From: Nostoc sp. 'Peltigera membranacea cyanobiont' 210A
GTDB taxonomy: Bacteria > Cyanobacteriota > Cyanobacteriia > Cyanobacteriales > Nostocaceae
DNA: 33,261 bases
NCBI RefSeq assembly: GCF_002246015.1
Contig: NZ_NOLJ01000002.1
Coordinates: 968,878-1,002,138, forward strand
Direction: 5' to 3'
Both the position numbers and the translations under genes were made by a program. Position 1 is the stretch's first letter; every line of letters begins with the position of its first letter. The notes beneath the pieces were generated by a model, which worked only from the letters and a program-made list of their open reading frames with translations, was not told where the DNA came from and searched no databases. This document shows, in pieces, positions 9,858 through 17,008 of the stretch.

Positions 9858-10913
9858 CTACTTAGTTGCTGTTGGGCCAACAACATTTCCAGTATTCAAG
9901 TTCTTCACCAAATCAGGGTTTCCTCCCAAATTAGAGGCGATAATCCGCATATTGTTAGCCATCATGCCAATATAAGTATGCTCAGGATTAGTATTTTCCA
10001 TTGCATTGGCTGAACCGGTTCCTGGTAACTCATCATCGGCAGTGTTAGCTGTTTTGATCTTCGCTTCGCGGGCAATTTGTTCTTCTACCTTGCTGGGGTA
10101 AACCTCAGAACCAAAAATGGCTGGAACGCCTGTTTTCCGAATTTGGTCAATTAGCTTTGTGATATCTTGAGCAGATGGTTCCTTGAAATCTGAAGGTTGA
10201 ATCGCACCAATTACTTGAAAACCATACTCTCTGGCCCAATACGCCCAAGAATCATGGTAGGTCAAAAGTTTACGGTTGTTGGCGGGAATACTGGCGACGA
10301 TTTCTCGTGTTGCCTTGTCTAGGGCATCCAGACGTTGTAAATAATTTTTGAGATTAGTAGCGTAGTAGTCTTTGCCACCAGGATCTAAGGTGGTTAACTG
10401 TTGGGCGGTTAGTTTGGCGTAAGCCTCAGCATACTTAGGATTGACCCACAGATGAGGATTGGGATCGCCCTTTTCTTTCGGAAAGCTGAAGTCGAAAAGC
10501 CATTGCTCTTGGGTAATAGTTTTACTGCCTAGTTCAAAGATTTTAGTTTCTTTGGGAATTGAAGCTTTAGCTAGTTTTTCTGTTGGGGATTCTAAATGCA
10601 ACCCATTGGCAATGATCAAATTAGCTTTGGATAGTATATCGGCATCGCTGGGACGAGGTTCAAAGGTATGAGAGTCGGTTCCTTCTGGAATAATACCCTT
10701 AACTTCTAAGCGATCGCCTGCAATGTTACTCACAATATTGGTTAAAGGAGCAACTGTCGTTACAACTAAAAGCTTATTCTGTGTCTTTTGCTCTCCTGCT
10801 TGAACCGGAGTGCTGGTTACTTGGGGATTAGAAGACACCGTTTTATCCTGAGAGGGACTGCAAGCTACTACGATGAAGCTCAGTACAAATAGCAATCCAA
10901 GCAGGGTCTTCAT
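9858..10913 (-). CDS. Metal ABC transporter substrate-binding lipoprotein (TroA/ZnuA-like)
   Basis: 351 residues. Lipoprotein signal with lipobox VVAC (Cys18), so it is anchored outside the cytoplasmic membrane. Cluster A-1 binding-protein fold. Probable metal ligands are H82 (TDSHTFEPRPSDA), H154 (PNPHLWVNP), H220 (TYHDSWAYWAREYGF) and an Asp in TADDELPGTG (~293). Three His plus one acid is the TroA/ZnuA arrangement; MntC-type manganese proteins usually have Glu at the third position, so zinc is somewhat favoured. It lacks the His-rich loop of many ZnuA proteins. First gene of the cluster; the 287 bases upstream contain no operator that I can recognise. Confidence 0.9.
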   Translation of the reverse strand: MKTLLGLLFVLSFIVVACSPSQDKTVSSNPQVTSTPVQAGEQKTQNKLLVVTTVAPLTNIVSNIAGDRLEVKGIIPEGTDSHTFEPRPSDADILSKANLIIANGLHLESPTEKLAKASIPKETKIFELGSKTITQEQWLFDFSFPKEKGDPNPHLWVNPKYAEAYAKLTAQQLTTLDPGGKDYYATNLKNYLQRLDALDKATREIVASIPANNRKLLTYHDSWAYWAREYGFQVIGAIQPSDFKEPSAQDITKLIDQIRKTGVPAIFGSEVYPSKVEEQIAREAKIKTANTADDELPGTGSANAMENTNPEHTYIGMMANNMRIIASNLGGNPDLVKNLNTGNVVGPTATK

Positions 10914-11200
10914 TAGATTCAGGCCTTCTAGATTAGAGGATCAATTTTTGATTAGACCTTTTCCCATTATTAAAATGCAATGCCCCCTCAGGGTATTTTC
11001 GGTTGATTTTTAGATTTTTTTACCTTATGTCCTACTTAAGTGATATTGCGGGAGTCCGGGAGTACAGCAATTATCAGCATTGCTGAATCGAAAGATGAAT
11101 TGTTTTTTGCATCCTTGCGCCTACCTACGGATTGACTTGGGCGTTCTGTAAGAGTAGTTGCTGCGCGTCGGTACGCGAAGCGAACTTTTTACATTCTGAT

Positions 11201-11980
11201 TTAGATTGCTAATGCTCGTTTTTCTAATGGTAGTTCAAAGCGATCGCCTGGTTTTGGTTCAAGTACCTGCGTCGCCAGATTGTTTTTCTCAAGTAACGAG
11301 CGAAACTCTTCAGCAGTTCCTTTAGTCTGAATCAATTTCATCAGCAATCCTTCAAACACCACATCTCCACCAGCCGCCGTAGGTATTATTACTTGAGGCT
11401 GTAAGGATTTTACTACTTCTAAAGCACTATTTTGTCCTTTAATAATCGACCCAAGCAAAGGTAGCGTCATATCAATAAACGGCGTAATCACTACATCGAT
11501 AGGTGCAGATTGCTGAAGTTGTGGAGAATGATGCCCGTGAGGCTCGTAGTATACAGTTAAACCACTCTCCAATTCTTTAAGGAGATAACTATTTTCTACC
11601 AAAGTGGGGCCAATGGGAGAACCGGGGAAAGCTTTGATTTCAATTTGATTATTTAAAGTGAAAGTTTCACCATGAGCCAATACTGTTACTTGGGTATAAC
11701 CTAACTGCTGTACAACCTTAGCTGCATTGGGAGAAGCTACAACCTTGATGCTGCGATCTAACAGCTTGAGCGTTGGTGGGTGAGTATGGTCTTCTAAACC
11801 CTGAGATAAAAGGATCAGATCGATATTATCTGGGATTGGGCGCTCTTGCGATCGCGACCCTTTAAATAACCAATCCAAATTGCTGAAAATTAACGAACCA
11901 AACAGCCAAGGGTCAATTAGTATTCGTTTCCCGCCAATTTCCAGTAACCAAGAGTTGCTGTCGAACCAAGTTAAAAACAT
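11201..11980 (-). CDS. MBL-fold (metallo-beta-lactamase-like) protein with a degenerate metal site
   Basis: 259 residues from the ATG at 11980 (MFLTWFDSNSWLLEIGGKRILIDPW); in-frame starts at 12010 (ATG, preceded by AAAGG at 13 bases) and 12025 (GTG) are possible. The opening strand pair and ILIDPW loop are those of the UlaG/RomA-like MBL proteins. However, the canonical HxHxDH is SQGLEDH here: the first two histidines are Gln and Leu, while Asp-His remain. YEPHGHH and IIPTAAGGD follow. Similar replacements occur in cyanobacterial and plastid relatives as I remember them, so this is probably a family trait rather than damage. Reaction unknown. Divergent from the VOC gene at 12092. Confidence 0.85.
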   Translation of the reverse strand: MFLTWFDSNSWLLEIGGKRILIDPWLFGSLIFSNLDWLFKGSRSQERPIPDNIDLILLSQGLEDHTHPPTLKLLDRSIKVVASPNAAKVVQQLGYTQVTVLAHGETFTLNNQIEIKAFPGSPIGPTLVENSYLLKELESGLTVYYEPHGHHSPQLQQSAPIDVVITPFIDMTLPLLGSIIKGQNSALEVVKSLQPQVIIPTAAGGDVVFEGLLMKLIQTKGTAEEFRSLLEKNNLATQVLEPKPGDRFELPLEKRALAI

Positions 11981-12091
11981 AAATTTTGTGAAGATAACGC
12001 CTACCTTCATTATCAATGGTGTCACCTTTCTTAGTAAGCACTAAGGCCAACACCTACATTCGTCCGGTCAAGTCTACCACGGAGTTTTTTT

Positions 12092-12529
12092 ATGTCTGAT
12101 CTTGGTTTTACTCACATTGCACTTGCAGTCAGCGATGTTGATGCAAGTATCTCATTTTATGCAAAGTATGCCCAGATGACAGTCGTGCATCATCGCATTG
12201 ATCAAGCAACTCAATCAGATGTTGCTTGGATTAGTGACCTGACTAGACCTTTTGTGATTGTCTTAATTAAAGCAGCTAAAGTAGAAGGCGCACTTTTACC
12301 ACAATCCCATCTTGGGGTAGCTTATCAGAATCGTGGGGAAATCGATCGCCTGTGCAATGAGGCACGCACTGAAGGAATACTGCTGGCTGGGCCAAATGAC
12401 TGGGGTCATCCGGTCGGTTACTGGGCTTTTATTCAAGACCCAGATGGTCATACACTAGAAATTTCCTATGGTCAGGAAGTTAGTTTTACAGTCGAGCAAG
12501 CTAGAGACGCGATTAATCGCGTCTCTTAA
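12092..12529 (+). CDS. VOC-superfamily protein (glyoxalase/bleomycin-resistance/dioxygenase fold)
   Basis: 145 residues; a GGAG ribosome-binding site sits seven bases before the ATG. Two beta-alpha-beta-beta-beta units are evident: FTHIALAVSDVDASISFY opens the first, HLGVAYQNRGEID the second, and DPDGHTLEISYG ends it. H8, a central His and the Glu of LEIS are the usual metal-ligand positions. The family includes glyoxalase I, fosfomycin-modifying enzymes and ring-cleaving dioxygenases; the substrate is not predictable. The last eight codons (RDAINRVS) lie wholly within a perfect 24-bp palindrome (12503-12526), immediately before the stop, suggesting that the original 3' end was replaced by a dispersed repeat. 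Confidence 0.88.
   Translation: MSDLGFTHIALAVSDVDASISFYAKYAQMTVVHHRIDQATQSDVAWISDLTRPFVIVLIKAAKVEGALLPQSHLGVAYQNRGEIDRLCNEARTEGILLAGPNDWGHPVGYWAFIQDPDGHTLEISYGQEVSFTVEQARDAINRVS
12503..12526. repeat. 24-bp perfect palindrome forming the end of the VOC gene
   Basis: AGAGACGCGATT followed by its exact complement. It folds into a ten-pair stem with a TTAA loop, directly followed by the TAA stop. Repeats with the GAGACGCG...CGCGTCTC core are common in Nostoc/Anabaena genomes from general knowledge. It also lies between two convergent genes (the SLH gene ends at 12539). Confidence 0.9.
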
Positions 12530-12538
12530 AAAATGGTA

Positions 12539-14230
12539 TTACTTATTACCAGGGGTGCGTCCACCTTCATCATTACTTCCGCCGTGAGGACGGGAATTGC
12601 CTGGGTCACATCCCTCAGAACCATTACCAATTCCTTGGTTGCAATGGCGACGCGGTTTTACGCCCTCCGTTGAAGTTTCAGTCTGCTCTTCAACTGCAAC
12701 TTGTTGTTGTCCAACGACGTACTGCGAGGAAATGTTTGCTACCTGTCTGGTGCTAGACAGAGCCTGGTATAGCAAAGCAGATACTTCAGACCTGGTTGCT
12801 ACCCGTTCAACATTTAGCATCTTCACATTGGGATAATTGACGACTATACCGCGTTGTGTTAATGCTGCAATCAGACTGCGATATTCACTACGAATAGTAG
12901 TTGCATCGCTGTAAACAGATAAGATTGTGTCTGTAGAACCACTGCTTTGATAATTTAATCCCCGTGCTAATGCTACCAAAATGTCAAGGCGAGAAAGGCT
13001 TTGGCTGGGGTTGAAATCTTTGCCAATAACAGCGTTTAAAAAGCCCATTTGATAAACTTCGCTGATGGCATTGTAAGCCCAATATTGAGTTGAGACATCC
13101 TTAAATGCGATCGCTTGGCGAATTTTCCCCTTGGTAAACGCTTTCCGCAGCATTGCCGCAAATTGGGCACGAGTTACTGGTGCATCTGGGCGGAAAGTCC
13201 CATCAGGAAAACCTTCGAGAATTTCCATTGAGGCCAATTCGGCAATAAAATCTTTAGCCCAGTAGTCTGTGGAAACATCAGAAAACCCAACCTGGAGAGC
13301 GCGAGACATCCCAACTTGGCGATAATTCATCAGCATTTGGCTGATGTCGTAGCTAGAGTTATCGCTGACTTCAATCACCTGCACCAAGCTGCCAGGAGTA
13401 GCTTGTAAAGCCTCTGCTAAGTCGGAACTAAAGACGCTAACGAAGGACTGACGCACTAAAGCATACTCACCCTGAGTGAAAGAGACGGGATAAACGCTGG
13501 TTCCTGGAATTTTTGATAAACCTTCTACTTGGAACTGACTACCTTGGAAGGTTTGGGAACTGCTCAGAAAACTAACACGTTGGTCGCTGACTTGGGTGAA
13601 GTAGTCGTAGGTGGTGGTACTTGCGTCAATAGTGCCGTTTTGGTCAGCATCAACACCATAAACAGTGCGAACGACTTGGTATTCTGTCGGTTTGGCTGAC
13701 AATATCAGGTTAACTGTGGTATTTGCCGATAAACATTCAAATTCGCTGTAGCCAATAAAGCGGTTTTGAACATCATACAATCGCACGACGATGCGATCGC
13801 TAGCTTTTAACCCCTTAGCAAATTTTGCTTTTTGTTTAATCTTGTATTTGTAATCACCCAAAAATCGCTCTTTTAAATAGCCCTTGCTACCTTTACTCTT
13901 GACAGAAATCCGAGCAATCACCTCTGACAAGTTACCGGATGGTTCCCAAATGGCAAGGCTAAAACCTGTTTTTTTCCCTTTTGTAGAAACACTACTACTG
14001 CGGCTTTCTGTGGTGATGGTTTGCCGCTCAATAGTAGTACGACTCCTTCTTTCTACTTTCTTATCGGCTAAAAGTTGTTGACTTGTGGAATTATCAGATA
14101 TTTGGGCGATGGTGGTAGAGAATCCTAAAGTTGCGTAGGCAGAAGCTATTGGTGAAAATATTGCTACAGAGGTTGCAGCAAGAACAAATTTGCTCATTTG
14201 AGCCAAGTAACTTTGATTCATGTATTTCAT
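12539..14230 (-). CDS. Exported protein with three SLH modules and a conserved Cys/Gly/Asn-rich tail
   Basis: 563 residues. Signal peptide: basic start, hydrophobic KFVLAATSVAIFSPIASA, cleavage near 30. Central region of beta character with an EF-hand-like loop DADQNGTIDAS (~193-203), a possible Ca2+ site. Three S-layer homology modules at ~315-365 (FSDVSTDYWAKDFIAELAS...), ~375-425 (FKDVSTQYWAYNAIS...) and ~440-490; SLH modules attach proteins to the wall or, in cyanobacterial OprB-type proteins, to peptidoglycan. The tail (HCNQGIGNGSEGCDPGNSRP, then HGGSNDEGGRTPGNK) resembles a C-terminal motif that I recall from other exported cyanobacterial proteins. Start at 14230 (ATG); ATG 14221 is an alternative. 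Role: probably cell-surface structure; no enzyme signature. Confidence 0.88.
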   Translation of the reverse strand: MKYMNQSYLAQMSKFVLAATSVAIFSPIASAYATLGFSTTIAQISDNSTSQQLLADKKVERRSRTTIERQTITTESRSSSVSTKGKKTGFSLAIWEPSGNLSEVIARISVKSKGSKGYLKERFLGDYKYKIKQKAKFAKGLKASDRIVVRLYDVQNRFIGYSEFECLSANTTVNLILSAKPTEYQVVRTVYGVDADQNGTIDASTTTYDYFTQVSDQRVSFLSSSQTFQGSQFQVEGLSKIPGTSVYPVSFTQGEYALVRQSFVSVFSSDLAEALQATPGSLVQVIEVSDNSSYDISQMLMNYRQVGMSRALQVGFSDVSTDYWAKDFIAELASMEILEGFPDGTFRPDAPVTRAQFAAMLRKAFTKGKIRQAIAFKDVSTQYWAYNAISEVYQMGFLNAVIGKDFNPSQSLSRLDILVALARGLNYQSSGSTDTILSVYSDATTIRSEYRSLIAALTQRGIVVNYPNVKMLNVERVATRSEVSALLYQALSSTRQVANISSQYVVGQQQVAVEEQTETSTEGVKPRRHCNQGIGNGSEGCDPGNSRPHGGSNDEGGRTPGNK

Positions 14231-14391
14231 CTCACACTACCATTCGTCTAAAAAGTCACAGGGGTATTTGGTATCCCTTGACTTATTAATCCCTTGGGGT
14301 GGATGGAACTAACATCTAATCATTGCTGAGTGAGGAGTCATGAGGTCAGAGAACATTACTATATTAAAGAAACACTTTATTAATCTTAATA

Positions 14392-15285
14392 ATGACTGTA
14401 ACGACACAGCAGCTTACAACCCAAGACGCTTTTGAAAAATTCATTTGGACTTGGCAGGGTTACAAAATTCAGTACACTGTCATGGGTACAGGACGCCCTC
14501 TGGTACTGGTTCACGGCTTTGGTGCTTCCATTGGACACTGGCGCAAAAATATCTCAGTTTTAGCTGATGCTGGCTACCAGGTGTTTGCCATAGACCTTTT
14601 AGGTTTTGGCGGTTCCGATAAAGCGCCTATTGATTACAGTGTAGAAGTTTGGGTGGAACTGCTAAAAGATTTCTGCACGGCACACATCCAAGAACCTGCT
14701 GTATTTATTGGCAACTCCATCGGCGCACTTTTGAGCTTAATAGTACTGGTAGAACATCCAGAAATTGCTGCTGGTGGTATTTTAATTAACTCTGCGGGTG
14801 GTTTGAGCCATCGTCCTCACGAGTTGAACCCGCCGTTACGGATGGTGATGGTAGCTTTTAATCGGTTTGTGCGATCGCCAATTACAGGTAAATTTGTCTA
14901 TAACCGCATCCGTCAAAAAGCCCAGATTCGCCGCACCCTCTACCAAGTTTACCGGAACCGTGAAGCCGTCACCGATGAATTAGTCGATTTACTTTATACT
15001 CCCTCTTGTGACCCAGGAGCGCAACAAGTCTTCGCATCTATACTCACAGCCCCTCCTGGCCCAAGTCCAGAGGAACTTTTGCCCAAAGTAGAACGTCCTT
15101 TATTAGTAATTTGGGGTGCTGACGATCCCTGGACACCAATTACCGGGGCCAAGATTTACGAAGAGGCGCGGGAGAATGGCAAAGAAATCAAAATTGTTCC
15201 CATTCCCAATGCCGGTCATTGTCCTCACGATGAGGTTCCAGATGTTGTCAATGCCCAGATTGTCGATTGGCTAGCGCAAAGGTAA
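14392..15285 (+). CDS. Alpha/beta-fold hydrolase
   Basis: 297 residues. Complete catalytic set: oxyanion-hole HGFGAS (41-46), nucleophile Ser109 in GNSIG, acid Asp in WGADDPWTP (~244/245), base His276 in NAGHCPHDE. Overall pattern (WQGYKIQYTVMGTGRPLVLVH... GHWRKN... YQVFAIDLLGFGGSDK) is that of the cyanobacterial and plastid hydrolases related to pheophytinase and chlorophyll dephytylase, as well as haloalkane-dehalogenase-like enzymes. No signal peptide, so cytoplasmic or membrane-associated. The substrate is unknown; an ester-containing lipid or pigment is plausible by similarity only. Transcribed divergently from the SLH gene across a 161-base spacer. Confidence 0.9.
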   Translation: MTVTTQQLTTQDAFEKFIWTWQGYKIQYTVMGTGRPLVLVHGFGASIGHWRKNISVLADAGYQVFAIDLLGFGGSDKAPIDYSVEVWVELLKDFCTAHIQEPAVFIGNSIGALLSLIVLVEHPEIAAGGILINSAGGLSHRPHELNPPLRMVMVAFNRFVRSPITGKFVYNRIRQKAQIRRTLYQVYRNREAVTDELVDLLYTPSCDPGAQQVFASILTAPPGPSPEELLPKVERPLLVIWGADDPWTPITGAKIYEEARENGKEIKIVPIPNAGHCPHDEVPDVVNAQIVDWLAQR

Positions 15286-15402
15286 TAATTTCGCCTTTCT
15301 GCCGATATGTCTTAGCCCAAGCAACGTAAAAATGGGGCTAACAATCTGGGTGAGTGGATCTTAATCTTTTAATTGCGCCTTGACAGAATCAAACTCGTAT
15401 GT

Positions 15403-16473
15403 ATGGTGTGTGAAATGGAGCTTGATGTGCGTAATGGAGATCAAGGGGTAATTCCCTTAAATCACCATCCAGATTTTTCAGAACTTGGCTATCAAGTCAT
15501 CAGCGAACTAGGACGCAACCGAGAAGGGGGACGAATTACTTATCTAGCTAATGTCCTCAAATCTAATCAACAGGTGGTAATTAAAGAGTTTTGTTTTGCT
15601 CGTGCAGGTGCAGATTTATCAGGTGTGAAAGCATATCAGCGCGAAATTGAAATCTTGCAACAACTCAATCATTCCCGCATTCCTCGCTATATAGATTCCT
15701 TTGAAATGCCGGGGGCTTTTTATCTGGTACAAGAATATAAAAATGCCCCATCCTTGGGATTAAAACGCAGCTTTAATCCTGAAGAAATTAAGCAAATTGC
15801 TCTGTCAATCTTAGAAATTTTGGTTTATTTGCAAAAGCAAGTTTCCCCAATTATTCATCGGGATATTAAGCCAGAGAATATTTTGGTTGATGAAGAACTA
15901 AATGCTTACTTGGTGGATTTTGGGTTGGCTAGAATACAGGGTGCGAAAGTAGCTCTGAGCAGCTTTATAGCCGGAACTCCAGGTTTTATGCCACCAGAGG
16001 AACAGTTTGGTCATTCCCTAACCGAGGCATCAGATTTATACAGTTTAGGAGCAACGCTGATTTGCTTACTTACTAATACCCGTTCTGTTGAGATTGGGAA
16101 ATTAATTGATGATAATTATCGCTTTAATTTCCAGCAATTAGTTCCTCAAATCAGTCCCCGTTTCCGGTGGTGGTTGATGAAAATGGTGGAACGTAACCGA
16201 AAACGTCGCTATGCTAATGCGGCTATTGCTTTAAAAGCACTTGGGACAATTGAGGTTGTTGGTAGTGCCGCTGGCACAGATAATTTCATCAGTACAATCA
16301 AAGCTAGAAAACGAGCTACTTTGTTGGGACTAGCTACTGTTGTTACACTGGCTGCGGTTGCGGGAACTTTGATAAGTTATCAGTCTGGTAATACGGTTAG
16401 GCAATTGTCGGAAGCTAGGGAATGTCAAAGCTTTGATTTAAGCTCAGGTTGCCAAGATAAAATCGGAAATTAA
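15403..16473 (+). CDS. Ser/Thr protein kinase (Hanks type) with C-terminal membrane anchor
   Basis: 356 residues from the ATG at 15403. The frame is open to a TTG at 15373, and ATG 15415 is another option. Kinase elements: a glycine-rich loop in loosened form (GRNREGGRITYLA), Lys61 in VVIKEF, Glu81, HRDIKPEN (Asp154, Asn159), DFG (Asp172) and the P+1 region GTPGFMPPEE. All catalytic residues are present, so it is likely active. After the kinase domain comes one hydrophobic helix (~305-326) and a short tail with two cysteines (ECQSFDLSSGC), so the kinase is cytoplasmic and membrane-tethered with a tiny external end. It precedes the CHAT-AAA gene in the same direction, but 535 bases of repeat-rich DNA separate them. 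Confidence 0.92.
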   Translation: MVCEMELDVRNGDQGVIPLNHHPDFSELGYQVISELGRNREGGRITYLANVLKSNQQVVIKEFCFARAGADLSGVKAYQREIEILQQLNHSRIPRYIDSFEMPGAFYLVQEYKNAPSLGLKRSFNPEEIKQIALSILEILVYLQKQVSPIIHRDIKPENILVDEELNAYLVDFGLARIQGAKVALSSFIAGTPGFMPPEEQFGHSLTEASDLYSLGATLICLLTNTRSVEIGKLIDDNYRFNFQQLVPQISPRFRWWLMKMVERNRKRRYANAAIALKALGTIEVVGSAAGTDNFISTIKARKRATLLGLATVVTLAAVAGTLISYQSGNTVRQLSEARECQSFDLSSGCQDKIGN

Positions 16474-16535
16474 GATTAATTAGGTTGCATCTGGCTAAGG
16501 ATTACAGCGGTTTTCAATTGAATAGACTACACGCG

Positions 16536-16561
16536 TAGGGGCACAATATATTGTGCCCCTA
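16536..16561. repeat. 26-bp perfect palindrome after the kinase gene
   Basis: TAGGGGCACAATA and its exact complement, no spacer; it would form a stem around AATATATT. Located 62 bases past the kinase stop. Palindromes with GGGGCAC...GTGCCCC arms are dispersed in Nostoc genomes from general knowledge. There is no T-run after it on the plus strand, so it is a hairpin rather than a classic terminator. Confidence 0.9.
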
Positions 16562-16612
16562 AAATTATGTATAATCCACGCTTGTGAAAATTGCTGTAAT
16601 TTGCATGAGTAT

Positions 16613-16923
16613 CAAATACTCGTTGACGGAGTTCAGAGGTGGATGAATCCAGTTCAAATACTCGTCAACGGAGATAAAAGGTGGATTCATCCAGTTCAGA
16701 TACTCGTTAACGGAGATAAAAGGTGGATTCATCCAGTTCAGATACTCGTTAACGGAGATAAAAGGTGGATTCATCCAGTTCAGATACTCGTTAACGGAGA
16801 TAAAAGGTGGATTCATCCAGTTCAAATACTCGTTAACGGAGATAAAAGGTGGATTCATCCAGTTCAAATACTCGTCAACGGAGATAAAAGGTGGATGAAT
16901 CCAGTTCAAATACTCGTTAACGG
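16613..16923. repeat. 42-bp tandem array, seven full units plus a partial one
   Basis: Units start at 16613, 16655, 16697, 16739, 16781, 16823 and 16865, with a 17-base partial copy at 16907. Units 3, 4 and 5 are identical. Each unit has ACTCGTTAACGGAGATAAAA and a TGGAT-TC-ATCCA near-palindrome. In the first and last full units the central TC is GA, i.e. the decamer is reversed there. The array is open in one frame on each strand (14-residue repeats), but neither frame has a credible start or family resemblance. It fills most of the 535-base spacer between the kinase and the CHAT-AAA gene; the remainder (16924-17008) shows nothing else recognisable. Confidence 0.93.
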
Positions 16924-17008
16924 TAATGCACTATCAGTAATTGTGTAGTTATCTGCTGTAGTAAACTACATCTAAGTCAGAAGCCTGCATTCAATAGTTG
17001 ATAGCGCT

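Noticed and set aside
10914..11200. Zur or other metal-regulator operator upstream of the binding-protein gene
   Set aside because: No convincing inverted repeat of the expected form was found; only a weak promoter-like TTGCAT...TCTAAT on the minus strand.
12503..12530. Intrinsic terminator for the VOC gene
   Set aside because: The hairpin is followed by A residues on the plus strand, and on the minus strand the T-run comes before rather than after the stem, so it does not meet the rule in either direction.
16613..16923. CRISPR array
   Set aside because: Units are contiguous with no unique spacers, and no cas genes are nearby. The same applies to 9633-9737 and 22422-22598.
16553..16948. Open frames on both strands across the 42-bp array (131 and 114 residues of 14-residue repeats)
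   Set aside because: They are open only because 42 is a multiple of three; starts are weak, no ribosome-binding site, and no similarity outside the repeat.
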